Of a stretch of 64,000 bases of DNA, positions 8,459 to 17,777 are shown one piece after another; positions within the stretch are counted from its first letter, which is position 1, and every line of letters begins with the position of its first letter. Both the position numbers and the translations under genes were made by a program. Under the pieces are notes generated by a model. It saw nothing but the letters and a program-made list of their open reading frames with translations. It did no database searches and was not told where the DNA came from. The stretch comes from Ralstonia mannitolilytica (lineage in GTDB: Bacteria; Pseudomonadota; Gammaproteobacteria; Burkholderiales; Burkholderiaceae). The DNA lies in contig NZ_CAJPVG010000001.1 of NCBI RefSeq assembly GCF_905397375.1, forward strand, positions 744,001 through 808,000, written 5' to 3'.

Positions 8459-9588
8459 AGATACCCGACCGGCTTACCCTCGGTCCGTTGCGGGCGCGTC
8501 TCCGTCCTGTTGATGATGCGGCCCGCCAGGCCGTCGATCTCGTCGCATTGCGCGCGCGTCCAGCTGCGCAGCTTTTCGATGTTGCTCAGCAGGCCGAGGC
8601 GGAGGATCTGCGTGTCTTCGCCCATGCCGACAAGCCTGACCGAATGCTGGCCTGCCGTGACCACGTCGCCGGCGGCCAGCTCGAGCATATTGCCCGCGCC
8701 GTCCTTGAATTCGGCCGTGCCGCGAATGACGCGGTAAACGACCACCTCGCCTTTCGAGAAGGACGCCGCGTCCACTGCCCCTGCCTGGCTCTTGGGAAGG
8801 CTCGACTGACCACGCGGGTCGGTGGCAATGATGTGTCCCGTCACAAGCTGGCCGCTGGGTGCTTCGATGCCGGTGTCGCGCACGTAGACCGGTCCGGGCG
8901 ATTGGATGGAGTCGCCGGCAAGCGGCTTGTACAGCGCATGCAATTCCAGCGGGTCTTGCACCCAGAAGTCTGCACCGGCCGGCCGGTCATGTGCCGGATG
9001 ACTCCAGGCGATGCGCGGCGTCTCGGCTTCGTCGATCAGCGCCGACGGCACAATCGTCGGGTTGGGAAACGTCGTCGGATCGGTGATGAACGCTTCGAGA
9101 AACTTGCCCGAGCACCCCATGGAAAGTGCGTCGGGCACCACGGTTTGCGGCGTGCTCAGGTTGTCTTCGGTCGACAGGCCCGACCACGTGTAAAAAAGCT
9201 GCCGATGCACGATTGCGCTTTGCAGGATCACCGAGCCCGGGCCGACGTAATGCAGCCGGCCATCATAGTCGAACGTAAATACGCCCGAGGTGACCAGCAC
9301 GAACTGAAACGCGCCCGGCGGCAGATGCAGATGGAAATCGGTCGGGCCGGTGTCTTCCAGATAGATCGGCCGGTTGGTGGCGACCTCATGCAGCAGGAAG
9401 GCTTCGTTGTTGGCGGCAAAGCCTTCGTCGGCGCGGCTGTACAGCGCCTGCGGGCGATAGGTCGCTTCGTACCTGGCATCCTGGCGGCGATCGACCGCAA
9501 CGAAGTCGCCTGTATTGAGCCGGATGGGATTGCCGCCCGGATGCAACAGGCTCGCAGCGCGTTGGAACTCCGTGGTGTGCGTGTTCAT
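8389..9588 (-). CDS. Cupin-domain protein (bicupin), function unknown
   Basis: 399 residues from the ATG at 9588, which is preceded by GGAGGG; the open frame further upstream lacks a site. Two beta-barrel cupin regions are visible. The first (about residues 60-140) has HLHLPPGAFQFVLVTSG and later GPGSVILQSAIVH; the second (about 255-345) has VVYRVIRGTAEFKDGAGNMLELAAGDVV. The metal-binding His/Glu set is only partly recognisable. I do not recognise the family. Its 3' end overlaps the end of the M81 gene by 70 bases in the opposite direction, and it is 88 bases downstream of phaZ on the same strand. Confidence 0.7.
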   Translation of the reverse strand: MNTHTTEFQRAASLLHPGGNPIRLNTGDFVAVDRRQDARYEATYRPQALYSRADEGFAANNEAFLLHEVATNRPIYLEDTGPTDFHLHLPPGAFQFVLVTSGVFTFDYDGRLHYVGPGSVILQSAIVHRQLFYTWSGLSTEDNLSTPQTVVPDALSMGCSGKFLEAFITDPTTFPNPTIVPSALIDEAETPRIAWSHPAHDRPAGADFWVQDPLELHALYKPLAGDSIQSPGPVYVRDTGIEAPSGQLVTGHIIATDPRGQSSLPKSQAGAVDAASFSKGEVVVYRVIRGTAEFKDGAGNMLELAAGDVVTAGQHSVRLVGMGEDTQILRLGLLSNIEKLRSWTRAQCDEIDGLAGRIINRTETRPQRTEGKPVGYLYETVAASNGNTGRLSVANGKRV

Positions 9589-9676
9589 CGCAACCCTCCG
9601 TGAATCGATCAACATCGATGGAGAACGACCTGCCCCGCTTCGATCCTCGCCCTGCTGAATGACGCCTCGCTGACAG

Positions 9677-11032
9677 TCAGTGTGTGAGCGCCATCCTGCG
9701 CGAGCGTCGGCGGGTGACGGCCTGGCTCGACGCTCGCGCATCGAGCAGCGCGCGCAGTGTGACGCGGTGCGCGTTGTCTTCGTCACTGGCGGTGGTGCTG
9801 GCGTCGAAGGGCTCGTTGTCGTGGATGGTGGCGCGCACGATCGGGTAGATCTGCTTTTCCCATTTGCTGCCGTTGAACACGCCGTAGTGGCCCGCACCGG
9901 CCTGCACATGGTGCGTCTTCAGGTAGGGCGGCAGCCCCGAGCACAGATCCTGCGCGGCGACGGTCTGCCCGACCGCGCAGATGTCGTCCTTCTCGCCCTC
10001 GACCGTCAGCAGCGCGGTGCGATGGATCGCCGCCGGTTCGACCAGCCGACCGCCGACCATCAACTCGCCGCGCGGCAATGCGTATTGCTGAAACACCTTC
10101 TCGACCGTTTCCAGATAGAACTCGGCGGTGAGGTCGCACGTGGCGAGGTATTCGTCGTAGAAGGCGCGGATCGTGTCGGCCTTGGCCGGGTCGCCCTTGG
10201 CGCGCTGGTAATACATCTCTTCAAACGACTGCACGTGGCGTTCCGAATTCATCGACATGAACGCGCTCAACTGCACGAAGCCCGGATACACGCGGCGCTG
10301 CTCGCCAGCAAAGCCGGGCGGCACAACGCCGATCAGGTTCTTCTCGAACCATTCGATCGGTTTGCTGTTGGCCAACGCATTCACCGCGGTGGGGCCCACG
10401 CGGCAATCGATGGGGCCGGCCATGAGTGTGAGGCTGGCGGGCTGCGCGGGGTCGTTGTCGGCGGCCAGGAGCGAGACCGCCGAGAGCGCGGCCACGGTCG
10501 GCTGGCAGATGGCCAGCACGTGTGCGTCGGGGCCGATGTGGCGGATGAAATCGATCAGGTGGCCGACGTATTCATCGAAGCCGAAGCGCCCGGCTGACAC
10601 CGGAATGTCGCGCGCGTTGTGCCAGTCCGTCACGTACACATCGTGATCGGCCAGCATCGTGCGCAGCGTGCCGCGCAGCAGCGTGGCGAAGTGCCCGGAC
10701 AAGGGCGCGGCAACCAGTACGCGCGGTTGCGGCGTGGGCGCGGTCTTGCGGAAGTGCACGAGGGTTCCGAACGGCGTTTGCATCGCGGTCTCTTCCACGA
10801 TCGGGACCACGCGGCCGTCGACCTCGACGCTGTCGATACCGAACGATGGGCGGCGGTGCGTGATCGCGCTGCACTCCAGCAGTTCGAGCCACGCATCCAC
10901 TGCCCGGGCAGTGGGATGCTCGGTCGACTGTGGCCACTGCGCCATCGCCAGCCGGGAGAACGAGGCCCATGCACGCGCGGGCCGCAGGCATTCGGACAGC
11001 CACTGGTAGAGGGGATACGCGAGCAGGTTCAT
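9677..11032 (-). CDS. phaZ: Intracellular polyhydroxybutyrate depolymerase
   Basis: Breaks down stored PHB granules. 451 residues from the ATG at 11032 (GGAAG upstream); the open frame extends further but without family similarity. The order of motifs matches the Ralstonia/Cupriavidus i-PHB depolymerases: LVAAPLSGHFATLLRGTLR, VYVTDWHNARDIP, then LAICQPTVAA with the unusual catalytic Cys at residue 176 instead of Ser, and near the C-terminus the GAGHYGVFNG segment supplying the His. In PhaZa1 of C. necator the nucleophile is likewise a Cys. The gene is divergent from the GST gene. No PHB synthesis gene is present in the window. Confidence 0.9.
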   Translation of the reverse strand: MNLLAYPLYQWLSECLRPARAWASFSRLAMAQWPQSTEHPTARAVDAWLELLECSAITHRRPSFGIDSVEVDGRVVPIVEETAMQTPFGTLVHFRKTAPTPQPRVLVAAPLSGHFATLLRGTLRTMLADHDVYVTDWHNARDIPVSAGRFGFDEYVGHLIDFIRHIGPDAHVLAICQPTVAALSAVSLLAADNDPAQPASLTLMAGPIDCRVGPTAVNALANSKPIEWFEKNLIGVVPPGFAGEQRRVYPGFVQLSAFMSMNSERHVQSFEEMYYQRAKGDPAKADTIRAFYDEYLATCDLTAEFYLETVEKVFQQYALPRGELMVGGRLVEPAAIHRTALLTVEGEKDDICAVGQTVAAQDLCSGLPPYLKTHHVQAGAGHYGVFNGSKWEKQIYPIVRATIHDNEPFDASTTASDEDNAHRVTLRALLDARASSQAVTRRRSRRMALTH

Positions 11033-11288
11033 GGCAGCTTCCGTGATGGCGTCGCAAGACACGTCAAGGCCGGTGGAACAAAGCAGGCAATACATGTGCC
11101 AACTCACATGCCGGTGGGCGCCAAACCGCATCCGCGCTGATGATGACTGGCACAGGCTTTGCGCGGCATCCACGCAGGGTGCGGCGTGGCACGCGTCTTT
11201 GCAGCGCGCGGGTGCAACCAGCGCACCGGCAAGGTGCCTGACGCCGGTCATGCACCTGATTGAAAAACGGGGACAACCGGGGACCGAC

Positions 11289-11948
11289 ATGAAATCCGTC
11301 GACCTGACAACGCTGACGATCAGCAGTCGCAACTATTCGTCGTGGTCGATGCGCGGCTGGCTGCTCGCCAAGCTCAGCGGCCTGCCTTTCGAGACGGTGA
11401 GCGTGCCGATCGACGCCTCATCGCGGGCGGAATTGCTGCTGCTGTCGCCGTCGATTCTCGTGCCGTGCCTCACGCACGAAGGCCGCAAGGTGTGGGACGT
11501 GCTGGCGATTGCCGAATACCTCAACGAACTCTCGCCCGAGGCCAAGCTGCTGCCCGCCGACCGACATGCCCGCGCGCATTGCCGATCGATCTGCGGTGAG
11601 ATGCATTCGGGCTTCAGCGCGCTGCGCTCGGCGCTGCCGATGAACCTGCGCGCACATTTTCCGAACTTCCGCATCTGGTCCCGCGCGCAGCACGACATCG
11701 AGCGCATCACGCTGATCTGGCGCGAATGCCTCGCCCAGTACGGCGGCCCCTGGCTGTTTGGCGAGATCAGCATGGCCGACGCGATGTACGCGCCAGTCGT
11801 CATGCGATTCCTGACCTATAACGTCAAGCTCGATCCGGAGATTGCCGAGTACTGCCTGCGCGTGCTCGAGCACCCGCACGTCGCCGAATGGATTGCCGGG
11901 GCGAAGGCTGAGCAGGCAGATATCGATGAGCTGGATATGGAGTTTTAG
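11289..11948 (+). CDS. Glutathione S-transferase family protein
   Basis: 219 residues. The N-terminal thioredoxin-like domain begins LTISSRNYSSWSMRGWL, with a likely catalytic Ser/Tyr in the NYSSWS turn, and contains the cis-Pro region PSILVPCLTHEG and the glutathione-gamma-glutamyl site DVLAIAEYLNE. The all-helical C-terminal domain has the N-capping stretch FGEISMADAMYAPVV. An alternative in-frame ATG at 11250 would add 13 residues; I prefer 11289 because family members begin just before the first strand. It ends 77 bases before the convergent dehydrogenase. Confidence 0.88.
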   Translation: MKSVDLTTLTISSRNYSSWSMRGWLLAKLSGLPFETVSVPIDASSRAELLLLSPSILVPCLTHEGRKVWDVLAIAEYLNELSPEAKLLPADRHARAHCRSICGEMHSGFSALRSALPMNLRAHFPNFRIWSRAQHDIERITLIWRECLAQYGGPWLFGEISMADAMYAPVVMRFLTYNVKLDPEIAEYCLRVLEHPHVAEWIAGAKAEQADIDELDMEF

Positions 11949-12025
11949 GCGGGCGAGGGCGCCGAAGGACCGGCGTGACGATGGCCTGCCGATCAAATAC
12001 CCGCCCCGCACCCGCGCGGATGGAA

Positions 12026-13279
12026 CTAGCCCGCTGAATCCCAGAACCGCTGAGCACGGAACGGGCGAGCATCCACAGCCGGTGTTTCGCCCAGCATCAT
12101 TTCCGCAATCAAGCGCCCGGTGATGGGCCCCAACGTCAAGCCGTGGTGTGCATGGCCGAACGCGAACCACATGTTTGCGTGGTGCGGCGCCGGTCCGATG
12201 ATCGGCAGCATGTCGGGCGTGCAGGGGCGTGCGCCCATCCAGGGTTCCGCATCCACACGCTCGGCCAGCGGGAAGAGCTTGCGCGCGACGGGCTCGACGG
12301 CATTGAGCTGCACGGGCGTCTTCGGAGCATCGCGGTGTGCGAGTTCCGCGCCCGTCGTCAGCCGGATGCCGCGCGCCATCGGTGCCAGCACATAACCGCC
12401 GTCTGCATCGAGCACGGGATGGTTCAACTGCGCACCTTGCGCGGGTGCGTAGTGCATGTGGTACCCGCGCTTGACGGCCAGCGGCAGGCTGTAGCCCAGG
12501 CGCGAGGTGAGGACGTCCGCCCAGGGGCCCATGGCGATGACGACGTTGTCTGCGCGCAGCTCGCCTTCCTTGGTTTGCAACAGCCACGGGGCGTTCGGCG
12601 TGAGCGTGTTGGCATCGGCTTCAAACAGGCGGCCGCCGAGTTGCTCGAAATACCTTGCGTAGGCCGTGACCAGCGCGTTCGGGTCGCTCACGGAATCCGC
12701 TTCCGTATAACGCAGGCCGCCGAGCAGCGATGTGTCCAGATGCGGTTCAACGCTGCGCAGGCGCGCTGGGTCCAGCGCTTCAAAGGCGACGCCGTATTCG
12801 CGTTGCCAGCGCTCGACGTTGCGCGTTTCCTTGTCTTGCGTGGCGGCATTGCGGAAGACCTTGATCCAGCCGCTGGGGCGGATCAGATGCGTGGCGCCGG
12901 CGGCTTCGGCCAGAGCGCGGTGCTCGCTCACGCTGTGCGCGATCAGCGGCGCATACGCCCGCGCAATCGCCGCGTGCCGCGTGGGGTGGGAGTTGCGCCA
13001 GTACTGCCACAGAAACGGCAGCAACCGGGGCAGGTCGCCAGGGTGGTAATGCACGTCCGCCGACGTGTTGCCCGCATAACGCAACAACGTCGACAGGTCG
13101 CGCGGGAACGCATACGGATACACACCCTCGCGCTGAATCAGCCCGGCATTGCCGAACGACGTCTCAAAGCCCGGCGCACGGCGGTCGACAAGCGCGACGG
13201 CGTGCCCGCGTTTCTGCAGATGCACCGCCACCGATACGCCGACAATGCCGGCGCCCAGCACAAGGGTGTCAAAGCGCAT
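12026..13279 (-). CDS. dadA: FAD-dependent D-amino-acid dehydrogenase (DadA-like)
   Basis: Oxidises D-amino acids to 2-oxo acids and passes electrons to the respiratory chain at the inner membrane. 417 residues; ATG at 13279 with GGAG about 10 bases before. The FAD-binding Rossmann motif VLGAGIVGVSVAVHLQKRGH is at residues 6-25, followed by LVDRR. The C-terminal part has the DAO-family WMGARPCTPDMLPIIGPAP and HAHHGLTLGPITGRLIAE. It is 13 bases downstream of a RidA gene, a common pairing because RidA hydrolyses the reactive imines made by such dehydrogenases. The exact substrate is not fixed. Confidence 0.85.
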   Translation of the reverse strand: MRFDTLVLGAGIVGVSVAVHLQKRGHAVALVDRRAPGFETSFGNAGLIQREGVYPYAFPRDLSTLLRYAGNTSADVHYHPGDLPRLLPFLWQYWRNSHPTRHAAIARAYAPLIAHSVSEHRALAEAAGATHLIRPSGWIKVFRNAATQDKETRNVERWQREYGVAFEALDPARLRSVEPHLDTSLLGGLRYTEADSVSDPNALVTAYARYFEQLGGRLFEADANTLTPNAPWLLQTKEGELRADNVVIAMGPWADVLTSRLGYSLPLAVKRGYHMHYAPAQGAQLNHPVLDADGGYVLAPMARGIRLTTGAELAHRDAPKTPVQLNAVEPVARKLFPLAERVDAEPWMGARPCTPDMLPIIGPAPHHANMWFAFGHAHHGLTLGPITGRLIAEMMLGETPAVDARPFRAQRFWDSAG

Positions 13280-13292
13280 GGCGGTTGGCTCC

Positions 13293-13649
13293 TTAACCCT
13301 TGGCCAGCGCCGTGACGGCGATCTCCACATCGATGCCCGGGCGCATCAGGCCCGACTGCACGCAGGCGCGCGTCGGCGCGTGGCCGGCCGGCACCCAGGC
13401 TTCCCACGCGGCGTTCAGCTCGGCGAAGTGCTTGGCGTCGGTCAGCCAGATGTTGGCGGAGATCAGACGCGTCTTGTCGACACCCGCTTCAGCCAGCAAC
13501 GCGTCGATGCGCGCGAGGATGTTCTCGGTCTGCTCGGTGATCGACTTGAAGTCGCTGTCAGGCACTTGGCCGGCCAGATGCACGATGCCGTTGGCGATCA
13601 CGATCTGGCTCATGCGGGCGTTGGTGTGGAGGCGTTGGATGTCGGTCAT
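13293..13649 (-). CDS. RidA family imine deaminase
   Basis: 118 residues, standard length for RidA/YjgF proteins, which form trimers and hydrolyse enamine/imine intermediates. Typical features are the N-terminal IQRLHTNARMSQIVIANGIVHLAGQVP, and toward the end APTRACVQSGLMRPGIDVEIAVTAL with the active-site Arg in TRACV. It is transcribed just ahead of the D-amino-acid dehydrogenase, fitting a detoxifying role for its imine product. The ATG at 13649 has no strong ribosome binding site. Confidence 0.9.
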   Translation of the reverse strand: MTDIQRLHTNARMSQIVIANGIVHLAGQVPDSDFKSITEQTENILARIDALLAEAGVDKTRLISANIWLTDAKHFAELNAAWEAWVPAGHAPTRACVQSGLMRPGIDVEIAVTALAKG

Positions 13650-14073
13650 GTCGATTCGGGTGTGAACAAAAAAAGCGAAAGAAGCGTCGATGGTAGCGCT
13701 CCTCACTGCGGCAGACGGTGTGGGCGCATATCGGCTTCCTGTGAGGTTGCAGCGAGTGTAAGGAGCCTCGTCGCACACATCGCATGCAAATGGTTCCGAC
13801 CGGTATGCGCGGCGGACATGCTGGCGCTTGCCGGCGAATGCGCCCACATAAGGCGCCGATACAACACTCAGTGATTTCAACATCTGATTTAAGAACAACT
13901 AATCACCCGCAATCCCTTGTCGGCATTGGATCGGCCCAGTCATTGGCGACAATGTGCTGCCGCCCCCACTCTAGAGGGGGGCGCCCGCTTTGCCCCAATG
14001 ACACAATCGCCGAAATTCAGAAATCCATGCCGCGCCCCGGCGCGCCGCATGGCGGACCCGGATGAGGAGCTTC
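13650..14073. other. Divergent intergenic region with a long palindrome
   Basis: 424 bases between ridA (minus) and an unknown membrane protein (plus). It holds the palindrome described at 13961-13983 and an AT-rich patch at about 13866-13905 that could contain promoters. I see no small gene with a ribosome binding site. Confidence 0.5.
13961..13983. repeat. Near-perfect 23-base palindrome
   Basis: CGCCCCC (13961-13967) pairs with GGGGGCG (13977-13983), flanking one unpaired A and the palindrome CTCTAGAG (13969-13976). It is 90 bases ahead of the plus-strand gene and 312 bases ahead of ridA. With no T-run after it, an operator or mRNA structure is more likely than a terminator. Confidence 0.45.
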
Positions 14074-14997
14074 ATGCAAGGAAGTTGGATTGCGATATCG
14101 GCGGCGCGTGCGCGGGCGCATCGGCTGTATGGCGTTCGCGGCTGGCTGGTGACGCTGCTGTGGCTGAACACGCTGCCCGCGCTGGTGGCGGTGCTGGCGA
14201 TGGCCATGGTCCTGATGTCGGGCGAGACGGGCGACGGCGCGGCACGGTCGCTGCCGGCGCTGGCGGTGCTGGCGTTTCCGTTGGGGCTGGTGGTGGTGGC
14301 GTTCTTGCGTGTGCGCTGGTTTCCGTGGGTCTGGCTGGGATATTGCCTGCTGCAGTTGGCCGCCACGCTGGGCATGAGCGGTGGGCTCAAGGCGTGGGCC
14401 GCGCAGGCATCCGGTGCGACGTCGGCGGGATGGCCGCTTGCGCTGTTGCTCGCGGCGGAGGTGTTGGTGCCGGTCGGGACGCTCGCATATCTCGCCCGCT
14501 CCCGCCGCGTGCGCGTGACGTATCGGCACGAGGTGCGCGCCAGCGATCCGGCCGCCGCGCCGGCCGTGTTCGACAGGCTGAACCCCAACGAAACGCCGTC
14601 TGACGCCACCGACCATGCGCGCGAACGCGCTGCGCTGCGCCGCGTGACGCAGGAACTCAGTTCCGGCGTGCTCGACACGCAAACCTGGATGCACGTGATG
14701 CGCCATCACGCGGAGGCCACCGATGCGGCGCGCACGACGGCGTATGTGCGGGCGCGCATGGCTGTGCTGTGTCCGCCGGCGCATGTGCATCCGCCGCTCG
14801 TACGCACACTCGCATCGGGTTTGGGCGCGCTGCTGGTCAGCCTGTTCGCAGCGGCTGCGTTGATGGCCGCAGTGATTGCGCTGGCGATGAGCGTGCCGGG
14901 CGAGGCGACCGCGCTGCTTGAGTTGCTCGTTGCCGTGGCGCTGACGTTGAGCTGGCTGGCCGGGCTGTTTGTGGGCGCGCGCTTCCTGCGCGCCTGA
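14074..14997 (+). CDS. Unknown multi-pass membrane protein
   Basis: 307 residues, not recognised. I chose the ATG at 14074 because GAGGAG lies 5 bases before it; an ATG at 14062 would add four residues but overlaps that site. Hydrophobic segments lie at roughly residues 25-50, 62-83, 92-108, 120-142, then a hydrophilic, Arg- and His-rich middle (about 143-235, including LNPNETPSDATDHARERAAL and a predicted helical part), then two more membrane segments to the C-terminus. It ends 3 bases before the convergent efflux lipoprotein. The central soluble domain between two membrane bundles could be regulatory; this is a guess. Confidence 0.72.
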   Translation: MQGSWIAISAARARAHRLYGVRGWLVTLLWLNTLPALVAVLAMAMVLMSGETGDGAARSLPALAVLAFPLGLVVVAFLRVRWFPWVWLGYCLLQLAATLGMSGGLKAWAAQASGATSAGWPLALLLAAEVLVPVGTLAYLARSRRVRVTYRHEVRASDPAAAPAVFDRLNPNETPSDATDHARERAALRRVTQELSSGVLDTQTWMHVMRHHAEATDAARTTAYVRARMAVLCPPAHVHPPLVRTLASGLGALLVSLFAAAALMAAVIALAMSVPGEATALLELLVAVALTLSWLAGLFVGARFLRA

Positions 14998-15000
14998 GGC

Positions 15001-16473
15001 TTAACGGTTGGCCGTTGGCGTGGACGTGGGCGTTGGTGGGGCCATCACGTGGTTCCAATCGCCGCCCACCGCCTTGACGAGAAACACGCTCGTCGTCATC
15101 TGCTGGCCGAGAATCTGCACCGCCGTGCGCTGGTTGTTCAACAGCGACTGCTGCGCGGTGATCACGTCCAACGACGTTGCCAGGCCGCCCTCATAGCGCG
15201 CGCTGGCAATGTCGTAGACCTTGCGGGCGCTTTCCACGGCGTGGCTCGCCTGGCTTGCGGCACGGTCGAGCGATTGCAGTCCGGCCAGACCATCTTCGAC
15301 TTCCTGCAGCGCGCCCAGCACCGTCTGGCGGTAGTTCGCGATCGCACCTTGGTAGGCGGCGTTGGCAATGTCCACGCGCGCCCGCGTACGGCCGGCGTCA
15401 AACACCGTCTGGGCGATCTGCGTGCCGAACGACCACAGCAGCGTCGGCGCAGAAAACAGCAGCGCCAGATCGCGGCTTTCCCAACCGGCGCCGCCGTTGA
15501 GCATCACGCTCGGGAAGAACGCAGCGCGCGCCACGCCGACCTGCGCGTTGGCAGCAGCGGCGCCGCGTTCAGCGGCCGCCACGTCGGGGCGGCGTTCGAT
15601 GACGTCGGACGGCAGCGCCACCGGAATCTGTGGCGCCGTGCCCTTGAGCGGGTTCGGGTCGAGATGGAACGCAGGCGCCGGTGTGCCGACCAATGTGGCC
15701 AGCGCGTGTTCGTACTGCGCGCGCTGCTTGGTCAGCAGTTCGGCCTGCGTGGCGGTGCTGTCGACCAGCGCCTGTTGCTGCGCCAGATCGAGCCCCGATG
15801 CCACGCCGTCCTGATGCCGCGAGGTGACGAAATCGAGCGCCTTGCGCTGCAGCGCCAGCCCTTCCTGCACCACGGCGATTTCCGCATCGGTCTCGCGCAG
15901 GTTGTACCAGGTGGTGGCGACCTGCGCGGCCAGCAGCAGGCGGAAGTTCTCGGCATTGGCGCCGGCCTGCGCTTCGCTCGCCGCCGCGTTGGCGACGGTG
16001 TTGCGCACGCGGCCGAACAGATCCGCTTCGTAACTTACCTCGGCGCGCACCACGAAATCGCTTTGCACGGTCGACATGGTGGGGCTGGTGTACGACGAAA
16101 GCGGCCGTTCCGACGAGGTGCGCGTGCGCGTGTCGTTGTTGGTGGCCGTGATGGTCGGCAGCAGGCTGGCGCGTGCCACGCGCGTCTGCGCCTGTGCCTG
16201 CTCCAGGTTCGACAGCGCAACCTTGAGCGATTGGTTTTCCTGAAGCGCCTTTGTGATCAGCCTGTCGAGCTGTGGATCGTTGAAGCGCTGCCACCACGGT
16301 CCCTTGGGCGCTGCATCGGCGGGCTGCGCGGCGCGCCACGGTGCTTCGGTCTGCCAGTGCGCCGGCACGTCCATGGCGGGGCGCTCGTACGTCGGTGCCA
16401 GCGAACAGCCGGCCAGCGAGACGATCAGCCAAGCCGCCAGCGCGGCAGAGCGCAACCGCGGTCGACCCATCAT
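15001..16473 (-). CDS. RND efflux outer-membrane lipoprotein, NodT/OprM family
   Basis: Outer-membrane channel of the tripartite pump, 490 residues. The signal peptide ends in the lipobox LAGC (Cys about residue 23), followed by SLAPTYERPAMDVPAHW, typical of NodT proteins. Two TolC-type repeats follow, with long heptad-like helices and the family stretches SLKVALSNLEQAQAQTRVARAS and NYRQTVLGALQEVEDGLA. ATGATG at 16468-16473 overlaps the stop of the adaptor gene, so translation is coupled. It is the last gene of the efflux operon. Confidence 0.93.
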   Translation of the reverse strand: MMGRPRLRSAALAAWLIVSLAGCSLAPTYERPAMDVPAHWQTEAPWRAAQPADAAPKGPWWQRFNDPQLDRLITKALQENQSLKVALSNLEQAQAQTRVARASLLPTITATNNDTRTRTSSERPLSSYTSPTMSTVQSDFVVRAEVSYEADLFGRVRNTVANAAASEAQAGANAENFRLLLAAQVATTWYNLRETDAEIAVVQEGLALQRKALDFVTSRHQDGVASGLDLAQQQALVDSTATQAELLTKQRAQYEHALATLVGTPAPAFHLDPNPLKGTAPQIPVALPSDVIERRPDVAAAERGAAAANAQVGVARAAFFPSVMLNGGAGWESRDLALLFSAPTLLWSFGTQIAQTVFDAGRTRARVDIANAAYQGAIANYRQTVLGALQEVEDGLAGLQSLDRAASQASHAVESARKVYDIASARYEGGLATSLDVITAQQSLLNNQRTAVQILGQQMTTSVFLVKAVGGDWNHVMAPPTPTSTPTANR

Positions 16474-17777
16474 GATGCGCGCGGCGCCGATGCCGCCGGT
16501 GCCGAAGCGGGCGCTGGCGTGACGATGGTCACCGCCTCGCCTTGCTCGATGGAATCGGCCGGGTTGAGGATCAACGCGTCGTTGGGCTTGAGGCCCGAGA
16601 CGATCTCCACCGTGCGGCCGTAGTCGCGCCCGATGGTGACGGGGCGCAGGTCGACGCGGCCGTTTTCTGCGATGGCGATGCGCGGGCCTTCCTTGCGGAA
16701 GAGCAGCGTGTTCGTCGGCACGAGGTAGGTGCCCTGCGCGCTGGCGCTCGCGCTCGCACTATCGCCGGACGATTTGCCCTTGATGGCGACCTGCACGTAC
16801 GCACCCGGCAGCAGGCGGCCGTCCTTGTTGGGCAGCTGCACTTCCACCTGCATGGTGCGGGTCGTGGCGTCGATGGCGCCCGAGGCGCGTGCGATGGTGC
16901 CGTGGAAGGTCTGGCCCGGCAGTTCCGACAGCGTGACGGCCACGTCCTGCCCAACCTTCACCTGCTGCGAATACGCCTGCGGCACATACAGGTAGATGCG
17001 CAGCGGATCGGTCTGCGCCAGCGTGAACAGCTCGCGGTTGGCGCCCGCGTTGCCGGCATTGACCAGCGTGCCGACATCGACGTTGCGCTTGGTCACCACA
17101 CCCGCAAACGGTGCCACCACGCGGCGGAAGCCTTGCAGCTCCTGCAGGCGGCGCACGTTGGCTTCGGCGGCGGCCAGGTCGGCCTGGGCCTGGTTGGCGG
17201 CGCTGGTGCGCTCGTCCAGTTCCTGTTGCGAGACGGCGTCTTTCTGGCGCAGGTTCTGCCAGCGCGTGAGCGACGTCTGCGCCAGCGCCTTGCGTGCGGC
17301 GGCCTGGTTGCGTGTGGCTTGTGCCTGGTTCAGTTCCTGGTCGACTTCGGGCGTGTCGAGCAGCGCCAGCACTTCGCCCTTGTCCACATGGGCGCCGATG
17401 TCCTTGAACCAGCGCAGCACGTACCCGCTGGTGCGGGCATAGATCGGCGATTCAACGTAGCCCTGCAGCGTGCCCGGCAGCGTCAGCTCGCGGCTGGCGT
17501 TGGCCGGTTTGGGTGCAGTGGTGGTGACGTAGCGGCTGGTCTGCGCGCTCACCTGACGCTCCAGCGCATGCGCGTTGTAGTAGCGGCTGACCAGCGTGCG
17601 CCCAGCGCCCAGCGCCAGCAGAACCACCACGACGATCACGACCCAGCGTGCGCGACGCATGGCCGGCGCGCGGTCCACCTGTTCGATCGGGTCGACGGTG
17701 ACGACGTGGTGCGGCGGGCCGTCCGCTGGATGCCCGGAATGCGCCCCAGGATGGGCACTGGATGTTTGCTCAGACAT
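16470..17777 (-). CDS. RND efflux periplasmic adaptor (HlyD/AcrA family)
   Basis: Membrane-fusion protein, 435 residues from the ATG at 17777, overlapping the pump gene by 8 bases. A cytoplasmic N-terminus of about 55 residues is unusually rich in His and Pro (HPGAHSGHPADGPPHH); one membrane anchor follows (WVVIVVVVLLALGAG). Then come the lipoyl half-motifs (GYVLRWFKDIGAHVDKGEVLALLD and APFAGVVTKRNVDVGTLV), a helical hairpin between them, and the beta-barrel region. The lack of a lipobox and the anchor make it an MdtA/MexA-like adaptor with a membrane anchor. The His-rich tail might bind metal, but that is untested. Confidence 0.92.
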   Translation of the reverse strand: MSEQTSSAHPGAHSGHPADGPPHHVVTVDPIEQVDRAPAMRRARWVVIVVVVLLALGAGRTLVSRYYNAHALERQVSAQTSRYVTTTAPKPANASRELTLPGTLQGYVESPIYARTSGYVLRWFKDIGAHVDKGEVLALLDTPEVDQELNQAQATRNQAAARKALAQTSLTRWQNLRQKDAVSQQELDERTSAANQAQADLAAAEANVRRLQELQGFRRVVAPFAGVVTKRNVDVGTLVNAGNAGANRELFTLAQTDPLRIYLYVPQAYSQQVKVGQDVAVTLSELPGQTFHGTIARASGAIDATTRTMQVEVQLPNKDGRLLPGAYVQVAIKGKSSGDSASASASAQGTYLVPTNTLLFRKEGPRIAIAENGRVDLRPVTIGRDYGRTVEIVSGLKPNDALILNPADSIEQGEAVTIVTPAPASAPAASAPRAS

